Positions 1 through 7,985 of a stretch of 62,988 nt of DNA are shown piece by piece (position 1 is the first letter of the stretch; every line of letters starts with the position of its first letter). Source of the DNA: Geobacillus zalihae NBRC 101842 (GTDB lineage: Bacteria; Bacillota; Bacilli; Bacillales; Anoxybacillaceae). Where the stretch lies: NCBI RefSeq assembly GCF_001544135.1, contig NZ_BCPV01000004.1, positions 1 through 62,988 on the forward strand, in the 5' to 3' direction. The notes beneath the pieces were generated by a model. The model made no database searches. It was not told the origin of the DNA and saw only the letters and a list, made by a program, of their open reading frames with translations. The translations under genes and the position numbers were made by a program.

Positions 1-1535
1 GCCGATCGGTGGAGGAGGTCGTCGACCTCACTGTGGAAGTGCGGGCGCTTGCGCAAGATGTCATTGAATTGAAAGAAGCGGCCTACCGGGTGCTTGCCCA
101 ATGGAATGAAGCCGAGTCAGCGCGGCGCGAAGCGGAGAAAGCGTGCCAATGGATAGCGGCGGACATCGAAGCGCTGCAAGTTGAAAAGCAGCGGCTGGAG
201 GAAGAGCGGCGGCAACTTGAACAGCAATGGCGGCAGATGTATCCTTTCCATTCGCTTGAGACGATCGATACGGTGTATGAACAGCTGTGTGAACTGGAAA
301 ACGTGCGGCGCGACGTGCAAAAACGGCTGGAGGACAGCGTGCTGTTTTTAGAGGAAAAACAGCGGGCGAAAGAGGAAGCGGCCAAAGAGCGGAGCCGGCT
401 TGAGACGGAGCGGGTGCGTCTTGACTCGCTGATTAGTGCCAAACAGCAGCAATGGAACGAATATGAGCGGCAACGGGGCGAGAAGGCGGGGGAAGGTCCT
501 GCGGCCGTGCAGCTTCAGAAGGCGGAGGACGAATGGCGCCAGCTGCAAAACGGCGAGCAACAGGCGTATGAGGCCTGGCAGCGAGCCCAGCGGGAATATC
601 AAATGCTTGAAAGCGAAACAAAAGCAGCCAAGCAGGCGTGGGAAGAAGGCGTCCGCCGCGAAGAAGAGGCGCTCGCTCGCTGGCGCGGCGCGCTTTTGGA
701 CACCATGTTTGCCGATGCCGAACAAGTCAAGCAAGCAAAGGCGGAAAAAGCGCAGCGAGATGAATGGGATGAGGCAATCCGCCGCTATTGGCGCCAAATC
801 GGGCAAGCCGAACATCGCCTCGCCCAGCTGGCCGCCGCCATCGGGGGGGCGGCGGTGAGCGCTGAACAATGGGAGACGATGCAGCGTGTATACGCCGAGT
901 TGAAGGGGCAAGTGGAGGCGATGACGCAGCAGCTTGGGGCGGCTCAAGCGAAGGTGGAAGAGTTGAGAAAAAAACATAGCCGCTTTGTTGAACTGGAGGA
1001 GAAGCAGACGGAGCTCAGCCGGCGCATCGAGCGGTATAAACAGCTGCAGGCGCTGCTTCGCGGCAACAGCTTTGTCGAATTTATGGCTGAAGAGCAGCTC
1101 GAGCAAGTCACCGCCATGGCTTCGGAACGGCTGCAGCGGCTGACACGGCACCGGTATTCGCTCGAATTGGATTCGCAAGGCGGGTTTCTGATCCGTGATG
1201 ATGCCAATGGCGGCGTCAGACGGCCGGTATCGACGCTCTCGGGTGGGGAGACATTTTTGACGTCACTGTCGTTGGCGTTGGCGTTATCGGCGCAAATTCA
1301 GCTGCGCGGCGAGTATCCGCTCCGCTTTTTCTTCTTGGACGAAGGGTTTGGCACCCTCGATGCTGAGCTGCTTGAGACGGTCATTTCCGCCTTGGAAAAG
1401 CTGCATACCGAGCGGCTGGCGGTCGGCGTCATCAGTCATGTACAAGAAATTCGCCACCGTCTGCCGCGACGGCTCATCGTCGAACCGGCTGAACCGTCCG
1501 GACGCGGCACGCACGTCTGGCTGGAAATGATGTGA
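1..1535 (+). CDS. sbcC: Exonuclease SbcC, C-terminal half (5' end outside window)
   Basis: The reading frame is open from the window edge, so the gene starts upstream. About 510 of the roughly 1,100 residues usual for SbcC are present. SbcC is the SMC-like ATPase subunit of the SbcCD nuclease, which cuts hairpin and blocked DNA ends during repair. Visible here are a long Glu/Arg/Gln-rich coiled coil (roughly residues 1-360 of the fragment) and then the C-terminal ATPase lobe, with the ABC signature TLSGGETF and a Walker B stretch FFLDEGFGTLD followed by a SHV switch histidine. No zinc-hook CxxC is seen, so the hook lies upstream. sbcD would be expected just before it. A shared terminator separates it from the convergent gerP operon. 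Confidence 0.93.
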   Translation, partial: RSVEEVVDLTVEVRALAQDVIELKEAAYRVLAQWNEAESARREAEKACQWIAADIEALQVEKQRLEEERRQLEQQWRQMYPFHSLETIDTVYEQLCELENVRRDVQKRLEDSVLFLEEKQRAKEEAAKERSRLETERVRLDSLISAKQQQWNEYERQRGEKAGEGPAAVQLQKAEDEWRQLQNGEQQAYEAWQRAQREYQMLESETKAAKQAWEEGVRREEEALARWRGALLDTMFADAEQVKQAKAEKAQRDEWDEAIRRYWRQIGQAEHRLAQLAAAIGGAAVSAEQWETMQRVYAELKGQVEAMTQQLGAAQAKVEELRKKHSRFVELEEKQTELSRRIERYKQLQALLRGNSFVEFMAEEQLEQVTAMASERLQRLTRHRYSLELDSQGGFLIRDDANGGVRRPVSTLSGGETFLTSLSLALALSAQIQLRGEYPLRFFFLDEGFGTLDAELLETVISALEKLHTERLAVGVISHVQEIRHRLPRRLIVEPAEPSGRGTHVWLEMM

Positions 1536-1657
1536 ATGGCTCGCCCGTTGAGCTGAACGGGCTTTAGGGGAATAATGGAGAGATGCGGTCGCAAAAGGTT
1601 GGTTTCCTTTCGATCAAGCACAATGTATGGTTTTTTAGATATAGAGGTAAATAAGCA

Positions 1658-1692
1658 AAGGTGTCCGGATCCTTTTGGGACACCTTCTCTTT
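1658..1692. terminator. Terminator shared by sbcC and gerP operon
   Basis: AAGGTGTCC pairs with GGGACACCTT around a ten-base loop and is followed by a CTCTTTTT tract on the plus strand. It lies between two convergent transcription units, so it probably serves both. The rest of the gap 1536-1767 shows no gene. Confidence 0.75.
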
Positions 1693-1767
1693 TTGGTTTC
1701 GGCAGCGTTCGGCTGATAAGGTTGATGTTGGCAAATGAAAGGTGAGGGGATTCGTTTTCTGCAACGT

Positions 1768-1989
1768 TCAGTTGTTGGCGGCCACGTTTTGGTCGGATAC
1801 ATCCGGATCAAACGCGTTTGTAAAGCTGATCGCGTTGTTCGTCATCACAAAATCGCCGGTGTTGAACCCGCCGGATCCGGCTTGCGTTTTCGTGGCGACT
1901 TTCGGCGCGATGTACAGACAGTCGCCCATTTGGACGACAGCTCCGCTGCTGACGTTGTTGATTTTAATCGGGCCGACAAACGAAGGCAT
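1768..1989 (-). CDS. gerPF: Spore germination protein GerPF
   Basis: This 73-aa protein has the GerPA/GerPF family layout: a start MPSFVGPIKI, a central VQMGD motif, a Gly/Ser/Asn-rich patch, GDF, and a DPDVSDQN tail. GerP proteins sit in the inner spore coat and help germinants reach their receptors. It is the last gene of the minus-strand operon. Its ATG overlaps the gerPE stop by one base (TAATG), and GAGGG precedes it. No signal peptide is seen. Telling PF from PA rests on its position at the operon end. Confidence 0.9.
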   Translation of the reverse strand: MPSFVGPIKINNVSSGAVVQMGDCLYIAPKVATKTQAGSGGFNTGDFVMTNNAISFTNAFDPDVSDQNVAANN

Positions 1990-2387
1990 TATAAATCCCT
2001 CCCTCTTGTTGGCGCGCTCGACTCAGAGCCGGCCAGCTGGCGGATATGTTTAATTCTTGCCTCTGCCTCCGCTGTCGAGGTCGAGCCGATATGGACGATG
2101 GCGGACGAAGAAATGGCGAGCACGCGCACAGACTGAACGGAAATGACCGGGGACTCATGGAGCGTTTGGCGTGCAGCTACCGGCGATGGAGAAGTCCAGC
2201 GCGGAATCGGCTTCGTCAAAACAGGGAATATTTGTTCTCCTTCTGGACCAAAAAACAGTTCATATTGCCGCTGAACGGCAAAGGCGCGCGTGCGGGCGGA
2301 AATTCGCTCTGAGTCGCCGATTTGCAGGACAGAGCTAATGATAAGCGTTTCAGCATGGAACGTTTGCACAACTGACGTTCGTTTCAC
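1989..2387 (-). CDS. gerPE: Spore germination protein GerPE
   Basis: 132 aa, in the gerPE slot between gerPD and gerPF. It starts at a GTG (GTGAAACG) that overlaps the gerPD stop by four bases, with GAGGGGAAG as ribosome site. Starting MKRTSVVQTF, it carries short repeated phrases such as VLQIGD and VHIGSTS that resemble the small GerP proteins, which fits a coat-assembled family. Its role is inner-coat permeability to germinants. Family assignment depends on the IGD-type motifs plus the fixed operon order. Confidence 0.88.
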   Translation of the reverse strand: MKRTSVVQTFHAETLIISSVLQIGDSERISARTRAFAVQRQYELFFGPEGEQIFPVLTKPIPRWTSPSPVAARQTLHESPVISVQSVRVLAISSSAIVHIGSTSTAEAEARIKHIRQLAGSESSAPTRGRDL

Positions 2388-2575
2388 GGTGCTTCCCCTC
2401 GCGTCGGTACAAGTGGGACAAACGGACCGATGATGAGCGATTCAGGCGGTGTGTCAAACGCGGATGACAAGTGAATCGCATCGGCGTCGCCGATTAAAAA
2501 CAGCGAGGCACTGGCGACGGCCACGAGGCGGATGTCGCCAACATGCAGATGACGATTGATCACTGTATAATTCAC
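2384..2575 (-). CDS. gerPD: Spore germination protein GerPD
   Basis: 63 aa, starting MNYTVINRHLHVGDI from a GTG codon with AAGGAGGG eight bases upstream. A small coat protein of the GerP set. It contains a VGDIRLV phrase similar to the IGD/MGD motif of the other members and a proline-rich C-terminus. It follows gerPC after two bases and overlaps gerPE by four, so translation is probably coupled. No membrane segment or signal peptide. Confidence 0.87.
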   Translation of the reverse strand: MNYTVINRHLHVGDIRLVAVASASLFLIGDADAIHLSSAFDTPPESLIIGPFVPLVPTRGEAP

Positions 2576-2577
2576 GT

Positions 2578-3174
2578 CTATCCCTCCTTTGAAGGCAAAT
2601 GTTTCAAAAACGCATCGAGCGATTGTTCGATATCGGCTTTCACTTTTTGAAAAATTTCATTTTCGACTGCTTCATCGCGGTCGCCGGACGGAACGTAGCC
2701 ATGGTTGGCTTTCTCTTGCAAATAGAAGCGGATGCGTTCGTCTGTTTGCCGGGCGATGTCTTGCAAAATGAACTGGCGGTACGTATCGTCGAGGCGGCGG
2801 CCGTATTGCTGCTCAAGGCGTTTTAACGTTTCCGACGCTTCCCCGTTGAGATAGGCGGCTACTTTTTCTTGAATCGGGCGCATCAGCACCGGTTCCGGCT
2901 TTGGAATTACGGTTTTGACCGGTTCGACGGCAAAGTCTTCAATTGTACCGCCGGCTCCGGACGGAGCGATCCCGATGTTTAGCGTTCCTTCGAGCGTTTC
3001 CACTTTGAGCTGGTCAAATTTATATTCAATTCGTTCGATCGATGTGCGCGGCTGAGCCTCCATTTCCCGAAGCCGGGCTTCGAGTGCGTGGAGACGGCGT
3101 TCCAGAGCCCGTATTTTTTTTGTTTGCCATAATAAATAGCGGTGCAGCTTGACGAAATACTCGTAAATGCTCAT
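2578..3174 (-). CDS. gerPC: Spore germination protein GerPC
   Basis: 198 aa, the largest protein of the gerP operon. The N-terminal third is a predicted coiled coil (ALERRLHALEARLREMEAQ, residues about 22-42). It is followed by a middle segment with a NIGIAPSGAGG phrase and a charged helical C-terminal part. Known GerPC proteins have this coiled coil plus globular layout and act in the inner spore coat. The start is ATG behind GAGGATGATGG. It lies between gerPB and gerPD in the usual order. Confidence 0.9.
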   Translation of the reverse strand: MSIYEYFVKLHRYLLWQTKKIRALERRLHALEARLREMEAQPRTSIERIEYKFDQLKVETLEGTLNIGIAPSGAGGTIEDFAVEPVKTVIPKPEPVLMRPIQEKVAAYLNGEASETLKRLEQQYGRRLDDTYRQFILQDIARQTDERIRFYLQEKANHGYVPSGDRDEAVENEIFQKVKADIEQSLDAFLKHLPSKEG

Positions 3175-3257
3175 TGTGCACCATCATCCTCTCCAAAGAG
3201 CCCTCTTACTTCAATATATGGACGGCCTTTCGCTCTCATCACTTTTTTTCGCTGAAT

Positions 3258-3470
3258 TTAGCGGGTGGCTGAATGGAGAGGAACGAGAGGAGCGGATGCA
3301 CCGGGCGGCACGGTCGCCTGTGGGGCCGAACCGGTGAATCCGCCGGTGTTGGCAAGCGTTGAGAGCGCTTGAATGCTTCCGGCGCTGCCGATTTGCAAAA
3401 CGGATGAATTGGTGACCGAGCCGATCCGCAACTGGTGGATGCAGATGCTTTGGCTGATGTAAACGTGCAC
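3258..3470 (-). CDS. gerPB: Spore germination protein GerPB
   Basis: 70 aa, starting MHVYISQSICIHQLRIGS with GTG as first codon. It carries a VLQIGSAGS motif related to the GerP family IGD element and a Gly/Pro/Ser-rich C-terminal half. Two Shine-Dalgarno blocks lie just upstream (AAGGAGGAGAAGGAGG). It sits directly after gerPA with a 15-base gap. The order PA-PB-PC is the one known in Bacillus. The 3175-3257 gap holds only leader sequence for gerPC. Confidence 0.87.
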   Translation of the reverse strand: MHVYISQSICIHQLRIGSVTNSSVLQIGSAGSIQALSTLANTGGFTGSAPQATVPPGASAPLVPLHSATR

Positions 3471-3485
3471 CCTCCTTCTCCTCCT

Positions 3486-3707
3486 TCAAACGTTTCCGAC
3501 GACATTTTCATCGGCGACATCGGCGTCATTCGTATTGGTATTGCTGTAATAGTTATAGATATGAAGCCCGTCGCCGGTGTTAAACGAACCGGCGCCAGCG
3601 AACGTTTTCGTCACGCTTTGCGGGGAAATCGCAAACACATCGCCAATATGGAACACGCCGCTGCTTCCGATGCTGTTCAGTTTGACGACTCCGACAAAAG
3701 CCGGCAT
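3486..3707 (-). CDS. gerPA: Spore germination protein GerPA
   Basis: 73 aa, starting MPAFVGVVKLNSIGSSG, with the family features VFHIGDVF, a Gly/Asn-rich region and a DADVADEN tail. GerPA and GerPF are close relatives. This copy is called PA because gerPB follows it. In the usual Bacillus operon gerPA is first, but here another family member precedes it at 3778-4002. The ribosome site is GAAGGGAGC. Cytoplasmic synthesis in the mother cell and assembly into the coat is the known family behaviour. Confidence 0.87.
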   Translation of the reverse strand: MPAFVGVVKLNSIGSSGVFHIGDVFAISPQSVTKTFAGAGSFNTGDGLHIYNYYSNTNTNDADVADENVVGNV

Positions 3708-3777
3708 GTGGGCATGCTCCCTTCCATGTTTTCTTCGTTGATACTAGTGTATGGGCGCAAGCTGCGAAACGTTCGCT

Positions 3778-4002
3778 TTAATTGTTGGCGGCATTATTTG
3801 AGTCGAACACATCCGGATCGCCGTTGTTTGTAAAGCTGACGAACGTATTCGTCTGCAGGAAGTCCCCGTTGTTGCCGCCGCCTGAGCCGGTATTGGATTT
3901 CAACGTGCTCTTTGGTGTGATTTGCAAGACGTCGCCGAAATTCACCGTGCCGTCGCCGCTGACATGGGTGATTTTAATTGGACCGCTGATAAATGAAGGC
4001 AT
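3778..4002 (-). CDS. Extra GerPA/GerPF-family spore coat protein
   Basis: 74 aa. The start is placed at the ATG at 4000-4002 (MPSFISGPIKITHV) because AAAGGAGGGGG lies at ideal spacing and the family begins MPxF or MPxI there. The open frame continues about 77 codons upstream without support. Family motifs are NFGDVLQI, a Ser/Gly/Asn run, GDFLQTNTF and DPDVFDSN. It leads the gerP operon, giving seven genes rather than the usual six. It is clearly closer to the divergent protein at 4153-4377 than to GerPA, as both share GDVLQI, PKST, KSN and GDFLQTNTF. This suggests a local inverted duplication. Confidence 0.87.
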   Translation of the reverse strand: MPSFISGPIKITHVSGDGTVNFGDVLQITPKSTLKSNTGSGGGNNGDFLQTNTFVSFTNNGDPDVFDSNNAANN

Positions 4003-4038
4003 GAAGAGCCCCCTCCTTTTTCGTCGTGTCGCTATCGT

Positions 4039-4066
4039 TATTGTATGAAAACGGAGAAAAAACGGT
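4039..4066 (-). promoter_or_regulatory. Sigma-K-like promoter of the gerP operon
   Basis: On the minus strand the sequence has CATACAATA at 4039-4047, an exact match to the sigma-K -10 consensus CATANNNTA. ACC stands at 4064-4066, sixteen bases further upstream, matching the -35 pattern. It lies about 40 bp before the first gerP-family ATG. In B. subtilis gerP is transcribed by sigma-K in the mother cell, so motif and context agree. No transcript data are available here. Confidence 0.6.
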
Positions 4067-4152
4067 TCAATGCGGGGCGAGAGTCCAATTGAGGAAAGCA
4101 GCTCCCGCGTATGATAAAGAAAGGGAACGGGCAGAAAGGAAGGGGAAAGGGG

Positions 4153-4377
4153 ATGCCAGCAATCGTCATTGGTGGGCTCAAAGTGACGAACGTAAGCGGC
4201 AATGGCACTGTCAACATGGGCGATGTGCTGCAAATCGCTCCGAAAAGCACCACGAAGTCAAACTCAGGTGCCGGCGGCGGCAATACTGGCGATTTCTTGC
4301 AAACGAATACGTTTTGCAGCGTCACGAATACGGTCGATCCGGACGTCTCCGACGCCGGGGTGAAAGGAAATAACTAG
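4153..4377 (+). CDS. Divergent GerPA/GerPF-family spore protein
   Basis: 74 aa from the ATG at 4153 (MPAIVIGGLKVTNVSG), chosen over a start 14 codons upstream because AAGGAAGGGGAAAGGGG lies just before it and the family starts here. Motifs are NMGDVLQIAP, a Gly/Ser/Asn run, GDFLQTNTF and DPDVSDAG. It is a head-to-head paralogue of 3778-4002. The likely role is a spore coat or germination protein made late in sporulation. A CGTATGATA just upstream is one mismatch from the sigma-K -10 motif, but no good -35 was found. Confidence 0.85.
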   Translation: MPAIVIGGLKVTNVSGNGTVNMGDVLQIAPKSTTKSNSGAGGGNTGDFLQTNTFCSVTNTVDPDVSDAGVKGNN

Positions 4378-4465
4378 CGGTTGTCGAGACGATTCGCCTA
4401 GCATTCGTTTTTGGGAAAAAAGAAGAAACTGGGTTCTTTTTTGGCGCAATGGAGCGGACTAGCCA

Positions 4466-4525
4466 AGAAAGAGGGCTGGCTTCAAAAGTCATTTTACGAC
4501 TTTTGGGATGGCCCTCTTTTTCTTT
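4466..4525 (+). terminator. Long hairpin with T-tract; terminator or IS1182-like end
   Basis: GAGGGCTGG...CAAAAGTC pairs with GACTTTTG...GGCCCTC around ATTTTAC and is followed by CTTTTTCTTT. It works as a rho-independent terminator downstream of the GerP-family gene. The sequence also resembles the GGGCTGxCCCAAAAG ends of IS1182-type elements, and compare the hairpin at 62428-62478, so it may be a left-over insertion-sequence end. Confidence 0.6.
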
Positions 4526-4589
4526 ATGCCATCTTTGTTATATAATACAATTGTGAATTTTCTAAAACATAAAACAGGGGGATGGGAGA

Positions 4590-6187
4590 ATGAATGCGCC
4601 GCTCGTGCTCCATCACTTTTTCGGTCGCGCCGTGGCTCTCTATGGGGACAAGACAGCCATGATTTGTTCGGGGCGGACGGTGACGTATCGTGAGCTTGGC
4701 GAACGGGTGTCGAGACTCGCCAACGGGCTGCGGGGGCTTGGCGTTCGCAAAGGCGACCGTGTGGCGTACTTGGCGCCCAACACGCTCGAGATGCTCGAAG
4801 GGTTTTACGGTGTGTTTGAAGTGGGAGGGGTGATGGTGCCGCTGAATACGCGGCTGAAACCGGATGATTACGTTTTTATTTTGAATCACAGCGAAAAACG
4901 AAAGTGTTGTTTGTGGATCAGGAGCTGTATGGGCTGATTGCACCAGTCAAAAACAAGCTTGAAACGGTCGAGGAGATCATTGTCCACCATAAAACAGAGG
5001 CGGCGATTGATGAAACCGCTTACGATGAATGGCTCGCCGCCCAGTCGTCAGCGCCGGTTCCGCGCCCGATGATCGATGAGAATGATATATGCAGCTTGCT
5101 ATATACAAGCGGGACGACAGGCAATCCAAAAGGAGTCATGCTGACGCATCGGAACAACTATTTGCATGCGCTTGTGACGATGCACCATTTGCGTGTGTCC
5201 GACCGCGATACGTATTTGCATGTGTTGCCGATGTTCCACGTCAACGGCTGGGGGGCTCCGTTTTATTACACCGCCAACGGGGCAACGCAAATCGGTTTGC
5301 GTAAAGTCGATCCGAAAGTCATTTTTGATCTTGTCAAGGAACATCAGGTGACGGTTATGCATATGGCTCCGACTGTGCTCAATATGTTGCTGCAATATTA
5401 TGAGCAATATCAACCAGATGTCCCGGAAGGCGTGCGGGTCGTCATCGCCGGTTCTGCGCCGCCGCCGGCATTTGTCGCACGCGTTGAGGAAAAGCTCGGC
5501 TGGGAGTTTATCCAGGTGTACGGCATGACCGAATCATCTCCGCTCAGCACGATTTCGCTCATTCGTCCGCAGCTTGACGGACTGCCTGTGGAGCAAAAGC
5601 AGCGGATCAAGGCAAAAGCCGGCTATCCGATGATCGGCTGTGAAGTGAAAGTGGTCGATGAAAACGGCGACGAAGTGCCTCATAATGGCCGGACGATCGG
5701 CGAGGTGATCGTCCGCAGCCATGGCGTCATGAAAGGATATTGGAAAAACGAAGAAGCAACCGCCGCAACGATCCGCGACGGCTGGCTGTATACCGGCGAT
5801 ATGGCGACCGTCGATGAATACGGGCATATTGATATCGTTGACCGGAAAAAGGATATTATTATTAGCGGAGGGGAAAATATTTCGTCGATTGAAGTCGAAG
5901 GTGCGCTTTATGAACACCCTGCTGTGCTTGAGGCAGCCGTCATTGCCGCGCCGCACGAAAAATGGGGAGAAACGCCGCATGCGTTTGTCGTCGTCCGCCC
6001 AGGGCACAATGTGACAGAGGAAGAGCTGATCGCCTTTTCTCGGGAAAAACTGGCTCATTTCAAAGCCATTACAGGCGTTACGTTTGTCGATGAGCTGCCG
6101 AAAACAGCCTCCGGAAAAATTCAGAAAGTACACTTGCGCCGCCAATATTGGGATGCAATTGGAAAATCGGGCCGCTATGTCAACTGA
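4590..6187 (+). pseudogene. Long-chain acyl-CoA synthetase, frameshifted
   Basis: Two frames together encode a complete AMP-forming acyl-CoA ligase of about 530 aa. The first covers 4590 to about 4900 (MNAPLVLHHFFGRAV to LNHSEK). The second runs from about 4899 to 6187 (KVLFVDQELYG onward). The adenylation motifs are intact: YTSGTTGNPKG (P-loop), YGMTESSP, GWLYTGD, DRKKDIIISGGENI and the C-terminal PKTASGKIQK lysine. The break falls in an A5 run at 4894-4898. One extra A would restore S-E-K-T-K-V-L-F-V. The enzyme would activate fatty acids with ATP and CoA. Either the gene is freshly inactivated or the base is a sequencing error. Ribosome site GGGGGATGGGAGA precedes the start. Confidence 0.87.
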
Positions 6188-6324
6188 TGATACAGGCATG
6201 CGCCTTCAGACGGGCAGAGGAGAGCGCATCGAATGAAATGGATAAGGCGGCGGGCGTGCCGGCAAGGCGGTAAGGCGTCGCCGATTGCGCAGACGGCTAG
6301 GCGGTAGAAAGAAGGGAGAAAGCG

Positions 6325-7491
6325 ATGATCAGATCGACCGAGCGAATCGCCGCAGCGGATGTGTTGCGTGGATTCGCCTTGCTTGGCATTTTGCTTGTCA
6401 ACATGCGTTATGTTTCCTCGCCGGCGTTATACGACGACGGCGTCAAGGGCAGTGATTTTGACCGAGTTTTCGTTGCCGTCGTGGATGTGTTGTTTGAAGC
6501 GAGCGCGTATCCGCTGTTTGCCTTTTTATTCGGCTTTGGCGCCGTGATGATGTTCCACCGGCTCCAAAGCCGCGGGGAGCGGCCGATTCCGATTCTTTTG
6601 CGCCGCTTCTTTCTTTTGCTTGGGATCGGCATTGCTCATGCGTTTGGCCTTTGGTTTGGCGATATTTTAATCCCCTACGCCCTCGTCGGGTTCATCATGC
6701 TTTTCTTTTTCGCCGCCCCGCCTCGTTGGTGGCGGACGGCGGCTGTTGCCGTCTTTTTTCTTTTTCACGGCCTCATGGCGCTGTTGTTAACTCTCAATGT
6801 GTTGACCGGAGAAATGGAGACAGCCGGCGGCCACGAGACCGCGGCGGCCGCGGCGGTTCGCCATTATCGAAACGGAACGTTTCGTGACGTGTTTTGGCAA
6901 CGGTGGAACGACTGGATGTATATCAACGGCGATGGAGGGCTTTTGCTTACGGTGTTGACCGTGCTGCCGTTTTGTTTGCTTGGCGGCTATGCCGCCGACC
7001 AACGTTGGCTTGAAGCCGACCGTCACTCGCCTGCGAAGCTGCGCCGCCTGATGAGGTGGGCGCTATGTTTTGGTTTAGCACTGAAAACCATTCCGCATTG
7101 GGCTGCGGCCAACGACTTGACCATGTACATCCAAGACAGCTTCGGAGGCGCCGCTTTGGCGGTGTTTTACGCGGCGGCTGCCGTGTTTGTCTGCCGGAAA
7201 CCAAGTTGGCAGCGCGCTTGGCGGTGGTGGCAAGACGTCGGGAAAATGTCGCTCACCCATTACCTCGCGCAATCGCTCGTTTGCACGTCGCTGTTTTATG
7301 GTTATGGGCTTGGGTGGTATGGACGCACAAGCGCATGGCAGGAGATGTTGATTGCGTTTGCCTTGTATGCAACTCAAGTGTGGATAAGCCGCTTTTGGTT
7401 TGCGCGTTTTCATTATGGCCCGATTGAGTGGATGTGGAGGTGGGGAACATACGGAACGCGGCCGCCGTTTCGCCGCCGGCCGGGGCAATAA
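6325..7491 (+). CDS. DUF418 family membrane protein
   Basis: 388 aa with about ten hydrophobic segments. The N-terminus ERIAAADVLRGFALLGILLVN and the C-terminal half (WQDVGKMSLTHYLAQS) are typical of the YeiB/DUF418 family of acyltransferase-3-like membrane proteins, whose function is unsettled. A transport or surface-modification role has been proposed for the family. It is preceded by GAAGGGAGAAAG and follows the broken acyl-CoA synthetase by 137 bp. That gap is rich in AAGGCGG-like repeats but shows no gene. It ends ten bases before the convergent yisI-like gene, with no clear terminator between them. Confidence 0.85.
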   Translation: MIRSTERIAAADVLRGFALLGILLVNMRYVSSPALYDDGVKGSDFDRVFVAVVDVLFEASAYPLFAFLFGFGAVMMFHRLQSRGERPIPILLRRFFLLLGIGIAHAFGLWFGDILIPYALVGFIMLFFFAAPPRWWRTAAVAVFFLFHGLMALLLTLNVLTGEMETAGGHETAAAAAVRHYRNGTFRDVFWQRWNDWMYINGDGGLLLTVLTVLPFCLLGGYAADQRWLEADRHSPAKLRRLMRWALCFGLALKTIPHWAAANDLTMYIQDSFGGAALAVFYAAAAVFVCRKPSWQRAWRWWQDVGKMSLTHYLAQSLVCTSLFYGYGLGWYGRTSAWQEMLIAFALYATQVWISRFWFARFHYGPIEWMWRWGTYGTRPPFRRRPGQ

Positions 7492-7501
7492 AAACCCCCG
7501 C

Positions 7502-7684
7502 TTACTGAACGGACGGGGAAGGCGATTCCAACATCCTTGTTTGCTGCAAATATTGATTGATCAATTGGTCAAGCTCTTGGCTGCATTCGATCGTCTCTTT
7601 GGCCGTGAACCCATACGTGAGCGCCAATTCGATCATTTGTTGTCGTTTTTCTTCAATTTGCAATAGAACCATTTCCTTCACCAT
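7502..7684 (-). CDS. yisI: Spo0E-family aspartyl-phosphate phosphatase (YisI type)
   Basis: About 60 aa from ATG 7684 (MVKEMVLLQIEEKRQQ); the start is uncertain because no good ribosome site is visible. The open frame continues 24 codons further upstream, and another ATG lies at 7672. The second helix carries the Spo0E signature SQELDQLINQY, whose S-x-E-L-D motif contacts the receiver domain. Family members such as Spo0E, YisI and YnzD dephosphorylate Spo0A~P and delay sporulation. Position between gerP and yisK matches B. subtilis yisI. Upstream on its strand is a TATAAT at about 7783-7788 and a Spo0A-box-like TTTGTCTAA near 7850. Both are weak predictions. Confidence 0.82.
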   Translation of the reverse strand: MVKEMVLLQIEEKRQQMIELALTYGFTAKETIECSQELDQLINQYLQQTRMLESPSPSVQ

Positions 7685-7985
7685 CAATTCGTTTGAAATG
7701 TTGGTTGAGGCATGCCGCGTCGATGCAAGACGTTTGTTGCATGACGAAAGTCGCAATCGACGCCCTAGTGGAAACTAAACATTATTATACATATCACGAC
7801 GAAAAAAGGAAGCGATTCGGGAAAATAAGCGATAAATTTCCTAATTTAGACAAAATTCTACAAAAGCAGGACTTTTTCGCCTCGATGGCGAATACCATCC
7901 TCAACGCGCCAAAATGGCGAAGATGGGTGGAAGAGAAGAGTTCACGAAGCGTCCGCTGCATAACAAAGAAAGGGAGAGAGGCACG

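Noticed and set aside
348-1178. 276-aa open frame opposite sbcC
   Set aside because: Shadow of the GC-rich coiled-coil coding region; Leu/Pro/Phe-rich with no domain.
4899-4910. Programmed frameshift in the acyl-CoA synthetase
   Set aside because: No slippery heptamer with downstream structure and no family precedent; a simple base loss is likelier.
6188-6324. AAGGCGG-like short repeats between acyl-CoA synthetase and DUF418 gene
   Set aside because: Irregular in length and spacing; looks like chance in GC-rich spacer.
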